A DNA stretch of 64,000 nucleotides from Candidatus Jordarchaeales archaeon (GTDB taxonomy: Archaea; Asgardarchaeota; Jordiarchaeia; Jordiarchaeales; Freyrarchaeaceae). The first letter of the stretch is position 1. Every line of letters starts with the position of its first letter. Position numbers and translations under genes: made by a program. The stretch lies in contig JAWAHN010000001.1 of assembly GCA_038889235.1 (NCBI GenBank), positions 124,001 to 188,000 on the forward strand. Direction: 5' to 3'. Positions 34,410 through 44,098 of the stretch are shown one piece after another. The notes under the pieces were generated by a model. That model was not told where the DNA came from. It worked only from the letters and a program-made list of their open reading frames with translations, and did not search any database.

Positions 34410-37183
34410 AAGCCCTCCTCCTTTGAAGATTTCGCAATGATAATTTGTACAAAATATTCTCTTTCTCTTCTCTTATAAATAGTTAATTAGTTCTTTCTTT
34501 TTCTGGCTTTTGGTTAGTGTGTTTAGTTTTGTTTGTTACTGCGTGGTTGTCGTTTGTTTTTGTCGTTAGGTTGTGTGGTTGTTTGTTTTGGGTGGGTTTC
34601 GTTTTTGAACTTACTTTTTTGTTATTTTGGTGGTGTTTGTTTTCTTTTTGTTAGTTTAGCTTGTTTAAGTTCGTCTAGTTCTTTTTTGAGGGTTTTTAGC
34701 TCTTTTCTTGTTTTTTGGAGTTCTTCTCTTGTTTTTGCGTCGCTTATTATGGTGAGTTCTCTTATTTTTGTTCTTGTGAGTGTGCTGTCGATTATTGCTA
34801 GTCTTTGTTGGATGAGTTCTTTTTCGTGGCTCAGTTCTGGTGTTTCTTTGATTGCTTTTAGTGTTCTGAGTAAGTGTTCTTTTTCTTTTATAAGTTTTAG
34901 GATTTTTGTTTGTTGGATTCTGGTTATTTTTTGGGGGTCGAAGAGGGTGTTGAAGGAGTGGTCGAGGATTTCCCTGAATTCTTCTGTGTCTCCTCCTTTC
35001 CATTTTCCGAGTGCTGGTCCAGCTTCGGCTTCCACGAGCCTTACGAGTTCTCTGAACCTTCTTTTGACCCACTCGACCTCAAGTCTGCCAGCTGCTCCTG
35101 TGATGCACAGTGCTTCTATGAGTTCGCCTTCAACTCTGATGAATTTTCCGATCCCGGGTTTCTAGGGTGTTGAATCCTCCGATCTTCGTTTCTTCAGCGA
35201 AGCTTCTTACGGCTGAGATGAATCCTGAGACGAGTGCTTCGTCTATTTCTAGGGAGAGGACGTCGAAGCTCCAGAGTGGAAGACTGGTTTCCTTGTGGAA
35301 GATTAGTATGTTTTCTATGGAGCTTAATGCTCTGGTGGGTACCCTCAGCCTCTTGTAGGCTCTTCTGCCGCTGATTCCGCCGGCTATCGCAGCGATTAAT
35401 GCGGCTCCCAGGATGGAGAACATGCGTGAGCTTTGCATGAATTGCAGGAGCTGTAGTGTGACGAGCATGAGTTCCAGTAAGTGGTCAGGAATCGGTGAGG
35501 GAGTATACTCGTAATAATAGACGCTCACCGTTTTTTTGCGTGGTGGCTATGCGGTTCCCCGACAAGGTTATGGTGAAGTTATATGGCCCTTCGCTGGGCG
35601 GCTTGAAGGCTATGAGGGTAGGTTCCGTTCTCGTAGTCGGTTACAGCTGCCTCGATCCGGCTTCCGTTAACGTAGAACACGTTCACGCTGGCGCCTGCAA
35701 CTGGGAACCCGTATCGCTCCTTGAAACGTATATCTTAATCTTCACGACGCTTACGCTCTCAACGTGAACCAAACTTACGAAACAGGATGCTTGAGCTGAG
35801 ACGCTGAAGTTCTTCTCTAGAAGCCCGACTTCTAGGCCACAGTAAACTAGCAGGCGGAGCACGTAGTTTCCGGGGTCTGCCACGCTCCATTCGAACGCGA
35901 CGTTGCCTCCGCTGAAGCCTGCCTGGTTTGTGAAGACGACACCTCCCGACTCGTTAAGTACTGTTAGGTTTGCCGTGCCAGTTAGCGCGGAGCTAAGCGT
36001 GCCGTTTATGGTTAAGTTGTCCCTGACGACAGCTCCGCCCACCTCCACCGGGCTCCAACCTTTGTAGAGCGCGTAAACTTTGAGCTGGAAGAGGACGTTT
36101 GCCCCCCACACTGGATAACCCATGTGCCGTTTGTGGCCTCGAACAGCAACATTCCAGAATCGTTACGCAGGTATGGCGAGTTGGATATAATGTTGCCGTT
36201 GATGACGTTGAGCGCTTCACCCGTCAGGTTCCACCAGTCTGCGGGAATTGAGACATTGATAAACTTACCTGCTCCAGCCTCTGGGAACCCCTGGTCTCCC
36301 GTGGTTTCAACCGTAACGTTCCAATACGCAGACTGGTCGGGCATTACGGAGTAGACTGTTGCTGCGTTCACTTGCTTGTAGAATGTTGAGTCCGCCTGAG
36401 TAACGTTGAAGTATACTGTGCTCGTGTAGTTCGTTGAAGCATTAAAGTGCACGTACCCGTCCTGCGATGGAGGCAAACGAGCTGTTATCATACACTTACC
36501 ATTTCCCCGCTGTCCTGGGACATCTTCAACAGTGAAGAAAGCCACGCCATCTAACCCAACTTTTAAGTCAACCTCACTCGGATAAACAAGCCCCGGTTCG
36601 ACCACGACGCGCATCTTGAAATCTACAGGCATATAATTCCATGGTTTAGACGGAGACTTAATGTAGGCGTATCCGTCATTGTTGGAGTCGTCTTCCACGT
36701 ATACCAGTAGGCAACCTTATCCACGCTTCCTTTAACTAGGACGAAGAACGTCTTATCATAAGTGTTGCTGGAGTTTAGAATGACCGAGGAAAAAGAGAAG
36801 TTTAGCCATCCTTCACTACCGGGAACTGGCAAATTGGCTTGAGCTAATACCGCCGATCCGGGTTCCGGAAATCCCGATGACTCATTAAACGATGCATTCG
36901 CAACGTAAAGAGTAATCATCTTTGCAACACTAAGAGTAATAGAACTAGAAGGATTTATGTATATTGAGATTCGGTTGAGGTTCACTGTGTCTGTTGGAAT
37001 TCTGAAGGACATTGCTAATAAGGTGTTGACACTAATCTCTTGGGAGCTTGTGTTCCCAGGTCTTTCTCTTGTCTTTATTGTTGCGTTTGGTGCTGTTATG
37101 TTTGTTATTGTTAGTGTTGTGTTTAGTATTCCCCAACCTTGCGGGCATGATATGTTGAAGCCGCTTTCGGTGTCTGCCTGACC
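34110..37183. repeat. 111-bp identical tract shared by the intact gene and its pseudogene
   Basis: 34110-34220 and 37073-37183 are base-for-base identical by eye (CTTTATTGTTGCG at one end, GTCTGCCTGACC at the other). Both encode the same part of the N-terminal ectodomain, beginning with QADTESGFNISCPQGWG. Outside this block the two copies differ widely, so the tract suggests gene conversion or a recent recombination. Confidence 0.9.
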
Positions 37184-37385
37184 GGGGCTTGTACTATTAC
37201 CGGTTATTATTAGCGTGGCATTAATGTCTGCTTCCTGACCCATTATGGTTGCAGTGTTTTTAGTGGAAAGTGTTGTTGCCGTGTGAAAAGTTGTTGGGTT
37301 TGGTGTGAAGATGGTTTAATGAAAAGAGGGTTAGTGCCAGAGTTAGTGTTAGCGTTAAGATAAGAGATTTTTATGTCTTTTTCAT
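34622..37385 (-). pseudogene. Decayed paralog of the 953-residue longin-like membrane protein
   Basis: Parallel to the neighbouring gene over its full length but broken. Reading from the presumptive start ATG (37383-37385): an in-frame TAA at codon 5, then frame changes near 37280, 36700, 36108 (six C run), 35705 (GGG), 35630 (CCC), 35535 (run of seven T) and 35150 (GGG). The pieces still align: GQADTESGFNISCPQGWG; INVSIPADWWNLTGEALNV; IENILIFHKETSLPLWSFDV; LVRLVEAEAGPALGKWKGG; and a coiled-coil end with KEELKKELDEL-like residues. The longin-like and TM parts are recognisable. Most lesions are 1-base length changes in short homopolymers, which could also come from assembly errors; intact long genes on both sides argue for true decay. 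TATA-like CTTATAAAA lies near 37457. Confidence 0.85.
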
Positions 37386-37524
37386 TGCGATTTTTTCAAT
37401 AAGAGCGCCCCCCTCCAAGGTCCCGCGACAATCTAGAAAATAAATATCCAGTTTTATAAGTTTGTTAATTACACGTTGCTATTTTGGCTGTTAAGTAAGG
37501 GTTATTTGTCCCTAAGTTGATTTC

Positions 37525-38565
37525 TTGTTTTTGGTGGTTGTTTTGCAGTTGGAGATTGTTGAGCCTGGTGAGCTTCTCGATGTTGATGGTCGGCTGAGGG
37601 TGCGTGGCTGGGCTCGCCGCCCTATTCTTCGTTATGAGAGGGGTAGGGTTCGCGCTCCGTGGTGTAGGATAAAGGAGTGGGATTACTACTGTGTGCTCTG
37701 TTCAAGGTACGGTTTTGCTTTGACTTGCGCTGACCTAGGTTATTTGGGTTTGGTTTCGGCTGTTTGGCTTGACTTCGAGGAGGGGGGCTTTCACCAGGAG
37801 AGTAGGATGGTTCTTCTTCCTCGTGGTAGGATGGGGCTTCCAGAGAGCTCTGGGGAGGGTGATGTGGTTTATGAGGACGGGCGTGTGAGTTTGAGGTTTC
37901 TTAAAAGGGGGGTGGAGAGGAGACTGATTGTTGAGTGGCCGGGCTTCATGAACGGTGGTGGCTTGAGCGTTAATGTTGGGCTCAGCGAGGATCCAGGAGC
38001 AGACAGCATGGTGATTGTTGTTCCCTTCAAGAATCCGAGGCAATTCTACTATAATAGGAAGGTTAACTGTATGCCCGCTGAGGGTGTCGTCGTGGTGAAT
38101 GGTGAAGTGAAACAGTTCGGTGGGCGAGACTGCTTCGGTGTCCTTGACTGGGGTCGGGGCGTGTGGCCCTACAAGTGTGAGTGGTATTGGGGTTCCCTTT
38201 CGACTAGGCTTGAGGATGGAAGGGTTTTCGGGTTCAACATTGGTTACGGATTTGGGGACACGTCAGCGGCGACCGAGAACATCGTGTTCGTGGATGGAAG
38301 GGGGCATAAGCTTGACCAGGTGACGTTCCACTTCGACAGAAAGGATTACTTGAAGCCCTGGACTTTCACGAGCAACGACGGAAGATTCGAGATGACCATG
38401 GAACCCATACTTGACAGGTGCTCTAAAACGAACCTCCTGGTGCTCAAGAGTGTGCAGCACCAGGTTTTCGGAAAGTTCACGGGGCGAGTAATTCTGGACG
38501 ACGGCTCAGAAGTGAGGGTGAGGGACGCGGTGGGCTTTGCAGAGTACGTCGTAAACAGGTGGTGA
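37525..38565 (+). CDS. DUF2804-family protein
   Basis: 346 residues. The DUF2804 signature block is clear: FYYNRKVNCMPAEGVVVVNG, then GVLDWGRGVWPYKCEWYWGS, GFNIGYGFGDTSAATENIVF, GHKLDQVTFHFDRKDYLKPW and a C-terminal QHQVFGKFTGRVILDDGSE, VGFAEYVVNRW. The family has a predicted lipocalin-like beta structure and no established reaction. Several TTG/GTG codons crowd the 5-prime end (37525-37546); the start is uncertain within about eight codons. It is the only plus-strand gene between the surface region and the methyl-transfer operon, which converges on it with a gap of 74 bp. Confidence 0.9.
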   Translation: MFLVVVLQLEIVEPGELLDVDGRLRVRGWARRPILRYERGRVRAPWCRIKEWDYYCVLCSRYGFALTCADLGYLGLVSAVWLDFEEGGFHQESRMVLLPRGRMGLPESSGEGDVVYEDGRVSLRFLKRGVERRLIVEWPGFMNGGGLSVNVGLSEDPGADSMVIVVPFKNPRQFYYNRKVNCMPAEGVVVVNGEVKQFGGRDCFGVLDWGRGVWPYKCEWYWGSLSTRLEDGRVFGFNIGYGFGDTSAATENIVFVDGRGHKLDQVTFHFDRKDYLKPWTFTSNDGRFEMTMEPILDRCSKTNLLVLKSVQHQVFGKFTGRVILDDGSEVRVRDAVGFAEYVVNRW

Positions 38566-38639
38566 AAGGTTAAAGCTACCCGGTGGAGGTTCGCGTTCCT
38601 CGAAGGCAAAGGGTTGCTGGTCCCTTAGGGGAGGGTCTT

Positions 38640-40457
38640 CTATGGAAGAAGTATGGCTTTTATGAATGTCTGGTAGAATTTTTTGTCGATTGAAAGCTCT
38701 ACGTAATGGATTTTCTCCAAAAGTTCTTCAGCCTCCTTTCTTACTTTTGTCGACTTTAGGGCCATTTTCGCCCCTCCAACCGCGGTGTCGCCTGCAAAGA
38801 CTATTTTTCCCGTTTCCACGTCTGGAAGCAAGCCTATGACCTTGGCGCTCTCGATGTCTATGTGTTTTCCGAAGGAGCCTGCAATGTATATTCGGTCGAG
38901 CTGCTGGGGGGTTATTCCCATGTTCTCCATAAGGGTCTGCCAGCCTGACCTTATAGCTGCTTTGGCGAGAAGGAACTCGTTGATATCCTTCTCGGTGACT
39001 GTTATGGGCCTCCCGCTTTCGGTTTCATCGCCCCACGCCACCACGAACACCGGCACTTTGTCGCGCACTATTCTCTCGTGTTCCACAATGAACTTGCCGT
39101 TCCTTCCTATGATCCCAGCCTTGTAAAGCTCTGCTATAAGCTCGATCATTCCGCTCCCACAGATTCCCTTGGGCCTCGCTCCTCCCACAACCTCGTAGTA
39201 GACTTTTGTTCCCTCCAAACGCACACTCTCTATGGCTCCAGTGACAGCTTTCATGCCGTGGGTTATGTGTGCTCCTTCAAACGCCGGTCCTGAGGGGGCG
39301 GAGCAGGCGAATATTCCATCCCGGTTTCCTATCATTATCTCGGTGTTCGTCCCAACATCTATGACCATGCTCATCTCGCTCTTCTTGTGAACTCCAGTGA
39401 TTAGTATGTCGGCTACAGCGTCCGCCCCTACGAAGCCAGCTATGATTGGAAGAGAAGTAACGCGGCCGTTTGGATTTATTTCGACGCCGAGCTCGTGCGC
39501 CGGGGCGCTTATGATGCCTCTCACCACGGGGACGAATGGGGAGACGCCGACATACTTTGGGCTTATGCCGAAGAGAAGATGGTGCATAACGGTGTTCCCG
39601 ACAACGACAGCCTCGTAAACCCTATCCTTCTTCACGCCAGCCCTACCGCAGACGTCTTCCACGAGACTGTTTATCGCCCCGACAACCACCCTTTGAAGCC
39701 TCTTCAGGTTGTCCTCACCTTTCGAAGCATAGGTAATCCTGGAGACCACATCCTCGCCGTACGCCACCTGGGGGTTCTCAACCCCACCTCTAGCAAGCGT
39801 CTCGCCGGAGTTAAGGTCGACGAGATGGCATACTATCTTTGAGGAGCCGACGTCCAAGCCGAGCCCATACTTCTCAGTCGACGTGTCTCCAGCCTCCACG
39901 TCCAGTAGCCTTCCATTCCAAAGAACCGCAGTCACACACCAGTCTGCTCCCCTCAAAACCTCTGGAAGCTTTCTAACCAGCTGGAGATCAACGCCAACAG
40001 GCATGAGGTGGGTATAGTGGATGAGCGCGTCTCTAAGTCTCTCAAAGTCAGGTCTGATATCGCTGAGGGAGGGCTTGGGAAGCCTTAATGGAACCTTGAC
40101 GACCGCAGGCTCCAAGGGAACCTCTTGTTCTATAGACACCTCTGCTATCTTCCTTGCAGCCATCCTGCTCTCAAGCGGAACTAGGACCGTTAAAGAACCC
40201 TCAGACACATATGCCTGACATGCAAGCCTATACCCTGAAGCTAGCTCCTCCCCGTTGAGGTATTTCAGCTCCACGCTTGTCGGGGGGTTGACCTCAGCTC
40301 TTCCACCGGTCAAAACCACCCTGCACTTGCCGCAAACCCCTTTCCCGCCGCAGTCAGACCTTAGACTGACGCCGGCGCTTCTAGCTATTTCGAGTATAGA
40401 TGCCGGCTTAGATCTAACTTTCCGCCCTTCGGGTTCAAAAGTCACCGTGACACTCAT
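38640..40457 (-). CDS. Reductive activator of corrinoid protein (RACo-like, [2Fe-2S]/ASKHA ATPase)
   Basis: 605 residues. N-terminal plant-type [2Fe-2S] domain with C36, C42, C45 and C80 (DCGGKGVCGKC; YRLAC). Then a linker and an ASKHA-fold ATPase: YGLGLDVGSSKIVCHLVDL (phosphate 1), VVVGNTVMHHLLFG, VIDVGTNTEIMIG (phosphate 2), SGPAFEGAHITHG and GICGSGMIELIAEL, IAGSFGKHI (adenosine). This matches RACo/DUF4445 proteins that use ATP to return Co(II)-corrinoid to Co(I). It lacks the C-terminal [4Fe-4S] ferredoxin of RamA. Gene starts 10 bp after MtrH, with GAGG nearby; it closes the methyl-transfer operon and should repair the corrinoid protein made by the upstream genes. Confidence 0.92.
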   Translation of the reverse strand: MSVTVTFEPEGRKVRSKPASILEIARSAGVSLRSDCGGKGVCGKCRVVLTGGRAEVNPPTSVELKYLNGEELASGYRLACQAYVSEGSLTVLVPLESRMAARKIAEVSIEQEVPLEPAVVKVPLRLPKPSLSDIRPDFERLRDALIHYTHLMPVGVDLQLVRKLPEVLRGADWCVTAVLWNGRLLDVEAGDTSTEKYGLGLDVGSSKIVCHLVDLNSGETLARGGVENPQVAYGEDVVSRITYASKGEDNLKRLQRVVVGAINSLVEDVCGRAGVKKDRVYEAVVVGNTVMHHLLFGISPKYVGVSPFVPVVRGIISAPAHELGVEINPNGRVTSLPIIAGFVGADAVADILITGVHKKSEMSMVIDVGTNTEIMIGNRDGIFACSAPSGPAFEGAHITHGMKAVTGAIESVRLEGTKVYYEVVGGARPKGICGSGMIELIAELYKAGIIGRNGKFIVEHERIVRDKVPVFVVAWGDETESGRPITVTEKDINEFLLAKAAIRSGWQTLMENMGITPQQLDRIYIAGSFGKHIDIESAKVIGLLPDVETGKIVFAGDTAVGGAKMALKSTKVRKEAEELLEKIHYVELSIDKKFYQTFIKAILLP

Positions 40458-40467
40458 CTTTTTAGCC

Positions 40468-41352
40468 TCAAAGCTCTATGAACTCTTTCATCCTGTAAGC
40501 GTACCTGTACGACGAGGTCACCGTGTAGACCGCTGGGAAAACATGCTTGCAGTCTTCTATCGGCCCATAGAGAACGAAGTTTGATCCTAGGATGAGCTGC
40601 ATGGTGTTCGCTATCACGGCAGCGGACTTCGCCGCCTCCTTGCCCAAGCGGTCTTTCAGTCCACTCCACGTGGCGACGGCGTTGTGGGCTCCGGAGCCGC
40701 AAGGTAGACCGTACCTCCTCTTTATCTCAACCGCCGCTATGGCTGCAGGGGTGAGGCTTGGAACGTCTATGACGAAGGTGTCCACTAGGGGTTTTGTAAC
40801 TCCGGCTGCCTCGGCTTTCGGCAGCAGCTTCTCTAGGACTTCAACCCTTGCCTTGCTGCTCATCACGTTCCTCGTGTAGGTTAGCAGTATCGCTGCTTTG
40901 ACACCGCTCTCCTCTAAAGCTGCAAACTCAAAGTCCTTTGACTCCGCCGAAAGGGAGTTGTAAATCATCCTATTCTCTGCTCCCATCTCTTTCGCGAACT
41001 TGAGGGCTTGAATTTTCACTTCGGGCGTTGGTGAGTCGAGGAGGAACGGCTTATCCGTGGCGTCGACGATGAACTCCATGTACCTTCTCGCCGCCTCCTC
41101 CGTTGAAGCCACCACGTCTACTAGCCCGGGTAACCCTGTTTTGTCGCTGAGCTCCTCCATCTCCCTCAGCAGCTTCTCAGCTCCTCCTTTATTGTAAACG
41201 CCCCTCTTTTCGTCTTCAACAATCTTGTGCTTGGCATAAAACATGCTCCCCACGAGGACTATGGGGTTTTCTCCAGGCTGCCCGCCAAACTTGACTCCAG
41301 CAACGTCAAAAACCTTCTGCTCCGTCTTGAAGCGCAACACTTCAACCACCAC
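40468..41352 (-). CDS. mtrH: MtrH-family tetrahydropterin methyltransferase
   Basis: 294 residues, TIM-barrel pterin-binding type. Recognisable MtrH segments are FDVAGVKFGGQPGENPIVLVG, the MFYAKHKIVEDEKRG segment, DKPFLLDSPTPEV (pterin contact), RMIYNSLSAE, and the C-terminal LPCGSGAHNAVATW. In methanogens MtrH moves the methyl of methyl-H4MPT to the corrinoid of MtrA; free-standing homologs in operons like this one are thought to run between a corrinoid protein and a tetrahydropterin. No other Mtr subunits are present, so the reaction here is most likely methyl-corrinoid to methyl-tetrahydropterin. GTG start at 41350-41352 overlaps the MFS gene by 11 bp, with GAGGGG upstream: coupled. Confidence 0.92.
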   Translation of the reverse strand: MVVEVLRFKTEQKVFDVAGVKFGGQPGENPIVLVGSMFYAKHKIVEDEKRGVYNKGGAEKLLREMEELSDKTGLPGLVDVVASTEEAARRYMEFIVDATDKPFLLDSPTPEVKIQALKFAKEMGAENRMIYNSLSAESKDFEFAALEESGVKAAILLTYTRNVMSSKARVEVLEKLLPKAEAAGVTKPLVDTFVIDVPSLTPAAIAAVEIKRRYGLPCGSGAHNAVATWSGLKDRLGKEAAKSAAVIANTMQLILGSNFVLYGPIEDCKHVFPAVYTVTSSYRYAYRMKEFIEL

Positions 41353-42784
41353 CCCTCAAAAGTTTCCTGGCGCCTAACGCGACAATGAGCGTTGACGCCA
41401 GGTGGAGAACGGTAAAGAGCAGTATTGAACCGAAATATGTTCCGGTGGCGTCCCTTATAAAGGCTCCAACATAGGGCCCTATGATGGACGAGAAAGCCAC
41501 CGACGAGTTCAATATCACGGTTATCCTGCCAGCTGCTTTTCCGCCGAAGAAGTGTGGAACTGCTGCGAAGTGGACTGTCGGCTCTCCTCCCAGGGCGAAG
41601 TACACGGCGACTCCTAGGATGAGAAGCAGCGCCGAGTTAGTGTAGCCAAGGTAGAACGCTATGCAAGCTACGCCGGCAAGCGTGTAGACTATTGGCAAGG
41701 TTCTTAGGGGGCCGCCTATCCTATCGTTGAGGTTGCCCCAGATTAGTGCTCCAAGGGCGTTTGCAACAGCCGTTACGCTCATGAATAGTGGAATTATATT
41801 GTTTGAGATGTAATTTGTGACGTAGCTGGCGAGAGCTGCCAGTTGGCTTCCCGTGAAGTATCGCATGTAGCTTACCAGGTTGGCGTCTATCCCCATGCTC
41901 TTAGTTAAGCCCTCAACTACTATTGTGGCGACGTTGAGTATGAAGAGGAACCACCCTATCGCCGTCGCCACCATTATTGTGAAGAGGATCCAGAAGCGTC
42001 TATCTCTGACAGCTTCTTTGAGGGAATATTCGGCTAACGTGGCGGCCGTTCTTTCTTCGGCATTGTTGATGCTGCCAGCGCTCCACCCTTCAGGCGGGTT
42101 TTTCCACAAGGCGACGCCGACTCCATATGCTAGGACAAAGACGATTATTCCCAAAGCTATGAATGCGTCAGATAAGCCCTTTCTAAGAGGGAGGTACAAG
42201 GTTAACGTAATCAGGTGCTGCGGTGTGACTGTGGAGGCCACTATGGTTGAAGCTAGGAGCGGCGCGTTGGAGGTGCTTCTCGACAGTATGATGTAGGTTA
42301 GGAGTGGAGCTAGCAATAGTGGGGAGAGGTTTTGACCCGCGATCGTTACACCGAAGGCTCTGCCGGGTCTATCGACAAACCATTTACCTATAAGCCCCGG
42401 GAAGGTTCCGATGAACAATGCGACGCCAGCGCCTATTAGGAATGAGCCAAGGTACCAGTATGTTTTCGCGTGTTCCCAGAAGTATAAGCTGAACATGTGC
42501 GATACGATGAGCGCACCGGCTAGGAAGACTAAACCTGATGCTGCCATCGGTATCTTTGGCCCTAAGCGGTCTACGGCAAACCCTGCTGGAACCTGGAAGA
42601 TGAGTAGGGCAACACCCATAAGTGAGGCTGAGAGGGTTACGGGGGCTACTTCACTTAAGCCGTAGATTTGCAGGATGTAAGGGTAGAACTGGCTCCATAT
42701 GAAGGCTACAACGATGAACATGGCAAGGGCCGCTGCGGAAAGCGGGTAGAACCATCTGTAGCGTCCACTAGCGTTGGGCTTCAT
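41342..42784 (-). CDS. MFS transporter (OFA-like)
   Basis: 480 residues with about twelve membrane helices. The first half has the MFS motif between helices 2 and 3 (GFAVDRLGPKIPMAASGLVF, the D-R-x-G signature), and the second half repeats it (GNLNDRIGGPLRTLPIVYTL). The layout resembles oxalate/formate-antiporter-type members. It is located inside the methyl-transfer operon between UroD-type methyltransferase and MtrH, which makes it the natural candidate to import the methylated substrate or to export the demethylated product. Transported compound unknown. Start ATG at 42782-42784 with GGAGG a few bases upstream. Confidence 0.88.
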   Translation of the reverse strand: MKPNASGRYRWFYPLSAAALAMFIVVAFIWSQFYPYILQIYGLSEVAPVTLSASLMGVALLIFQVPAGFAVDRLGPKIPMAASGLVFLAGALIVSHMFSLYFWEHAKTYWYLGSFLIGAGVALFIGTFPGLIGKWFVDRPGRAFGVTIAGQNLSPLLLAPLLTYIILSRSTSNAPLLASTIVASTVTPQHLITLTLYLPLRKGLSDAFIALGIIVFVLAYGVGVALWKNPPEGWSAGSINNAEERTAATLAEYSLKEAVRDRRFWILFTIMVATAIGWFLFILNVATIVVEGLTKSMGIDANLVSYMRYFTGSQLAALASYVTNYISNNIIPLFMSVTAVANALGALIWGNLNDRIGGPLRTLPIVYTLAGVACIAFYLGYTNSALLLILGVAVYFALGGEPTVHFAAVPHFFGGKAAGRITVILNSSVAFSSIIGPYVGAFIRDATGTYFGSILLFTVLHLASTLIVALGARKLLRGGG

Positions 42785-42837
42785 AGTTAACTCCTCCTTG
42801 AATAAAAAAGTTGGAAGTTAAAGTGGAATTGTGTGGG

Positions 42838-44097
42838 TTAATATCTGCCGTACTTTTTCACTGCTTCAACCATTGCTTTCAAGTTTTCTGGCTTCACGTC
42901 TCTCGAGAGGCCGCCGTCGACTCCCGGCCAGACCATGAATCCGCCCTCTTTTACGTCTTCGAGGAGTTTCTTCATGAATTCCTCGACTTTCTGCGGTGTC
43001 CCGCCTATGAGTAGAGCGTTTGGTGGGCCGCTCACGAGTATCACGTGGTCACCTGCTACCTCTCTAACCTTTCTAGGGTCAGTCTTTTCGAAGACTCCGA
43101 TAACCTTCTTCTTTGGAAGCTCGCGCAGGGTTTCTAGGTGTGCATCATGCCTTCCTTCGAAAAGGACGAAGGGGGTCTGCCCCATCTTGATTACTTCGTT
43201 AAAAACTTTTTTCAGGTAGGGCCAGTAGAACTCGTTGTAAAGCTTCGGGTTCAGGTACTCGTTAAGGTGTAGTGGGAAGAAGCATTGAACTATGTCTGTT
43301 CCGAGCTGCTTCTTGACCTCCGGTGGTATTGCACCGGATATTGCAGCGGTCTTTACGAACACCGGTGTTAGGGCCTCGACGGCCGCCTTAACCTTGTCGG
43401 GGTATCTGTAGAGGTCAAGCACTATGTTCTTTACGTCCCTCAGAAAGTCACCGATGAAGTCGAGTGGGGCATATGACCACGACATAGGTATTGCCGGATA
43501 GCCGAGACCTATGAGGCCGGCTATGAGGCTGTTGAAAAACGCGTTGTAACGTTCAACCTCCATTCCAAACTTCGCAAGTGTGGCGTTGTATTCGGGTGAG
43601 CCGACATCCCTTAACCCTTCGCACATTCTCGGCAGGATCACACGGTGTATGAAGTCCAGCGGGTTCTCAGCCAGCTGCTCGTATTCTTCGACCTTCATCA
43701 ACTCCTTTCCTATAAACTGAGGGTGAGCGTTTTCCGCAAGCTCTATTCCGGGCCACCTTGTGAAAACGTCCCTGAGAACTTCATGGAACTTCCCTACCAG
43801 GAACCTTGAGGAGATCCCTATTTCGGGCTGTTTTTCCATGAACGCCGTGCACAGGATCATTCCTTCCAGTCCGGCTATTACAGCCCAGGAGTCGAAGTCA
43901 AAGTCCCTCGCTACTTTGAGGGCTGCTTCCTTGCACTTGTTGTAGTCGAAGAGCACTTCACGCGTGGTGTAGCCTGCGTAGGTTCCATGCCACACGGCGG
44001 TCGCAGCGTATATCGGCACTCTGTCGGGCTCTTTGCCCTTCATCACAGCCTCAAGCCTTTCAAGCCTCTCCTTGTAGAGTTGCATGGGATCCACCAT
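42838..44097 (-). CDS. UroD-fold corrinoid-dependent methyltransferase (MT1 candidate)
   Basis: 419 residues of the uroporphyrinogen-decarboxylase superfamily, which includes MtaA/MtbA, CmuA and methoxy-aromatic O-demethylases. Visible landmarks are RVPIYAATAVWHGTYAGYTT at the N-terminus, FDFDSWAV, the middle YPAIPMSWSYAPLDFIGDFL, and the C-terminal FVLFEGRHDAHLETLRELPK and LVSGPPNALLIGGTPQKVEE. It starts one base after the corrinoid-protein stop. In this setting it should transfer the methyl of the growth substrate to the corrinoid protein. The O-demethylase type, acting on methoxylated compounds, is attractive, but the substrate cannot be read from the sequence. No amber codon occurs in it, so it is not a pyrrolysine methyltransferase. 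Confidence 0.87.
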   Translation of the reverse strand: MVDPMQLYKERLERLEAVMKGKEPDRVPIYAATAVWHGTYAGYTTREVLFDYNKCKEAALKVARDFDFDSWAVIAGLEGMILCTAFMEKQPEIGISSRFLVGKFHEVLRDVFTRWPGIELAENAHPQFIGKELMKVEEYEQLAENPLDFIHRVILPRMCEGLRDVGSPEYNATLAKFGMEVERYNAFFNSLIAGLIGLGYPAIPMSWSYAPLDFIGDFLRDVKNIVLDLYRYPDKVKAAVEALTPVFVKTAAISGAIPPEVKKQLGTDIVQCFFPLHLNEYLNPKLYNEFYWPYLKKVFNEVIKMGQTPFVLFEGRHDAHLETLRELPKKKVIGVFEKTDPRKVREVAGDHVILVSGPPNALLIGGTPQKVEEFMKKLLEDVKEGGFMVWPGVDGGLSRDVKPENLKAMVEAVKKYGRY

Positions 44098-44098
44098 T

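Noticed and set aside
34622-37385. Programmed frameshifting to explain the split surface protein
   Set aside because: Seven shifts and an early stop are far too many, and no slippery site with a downstream structure stands out.
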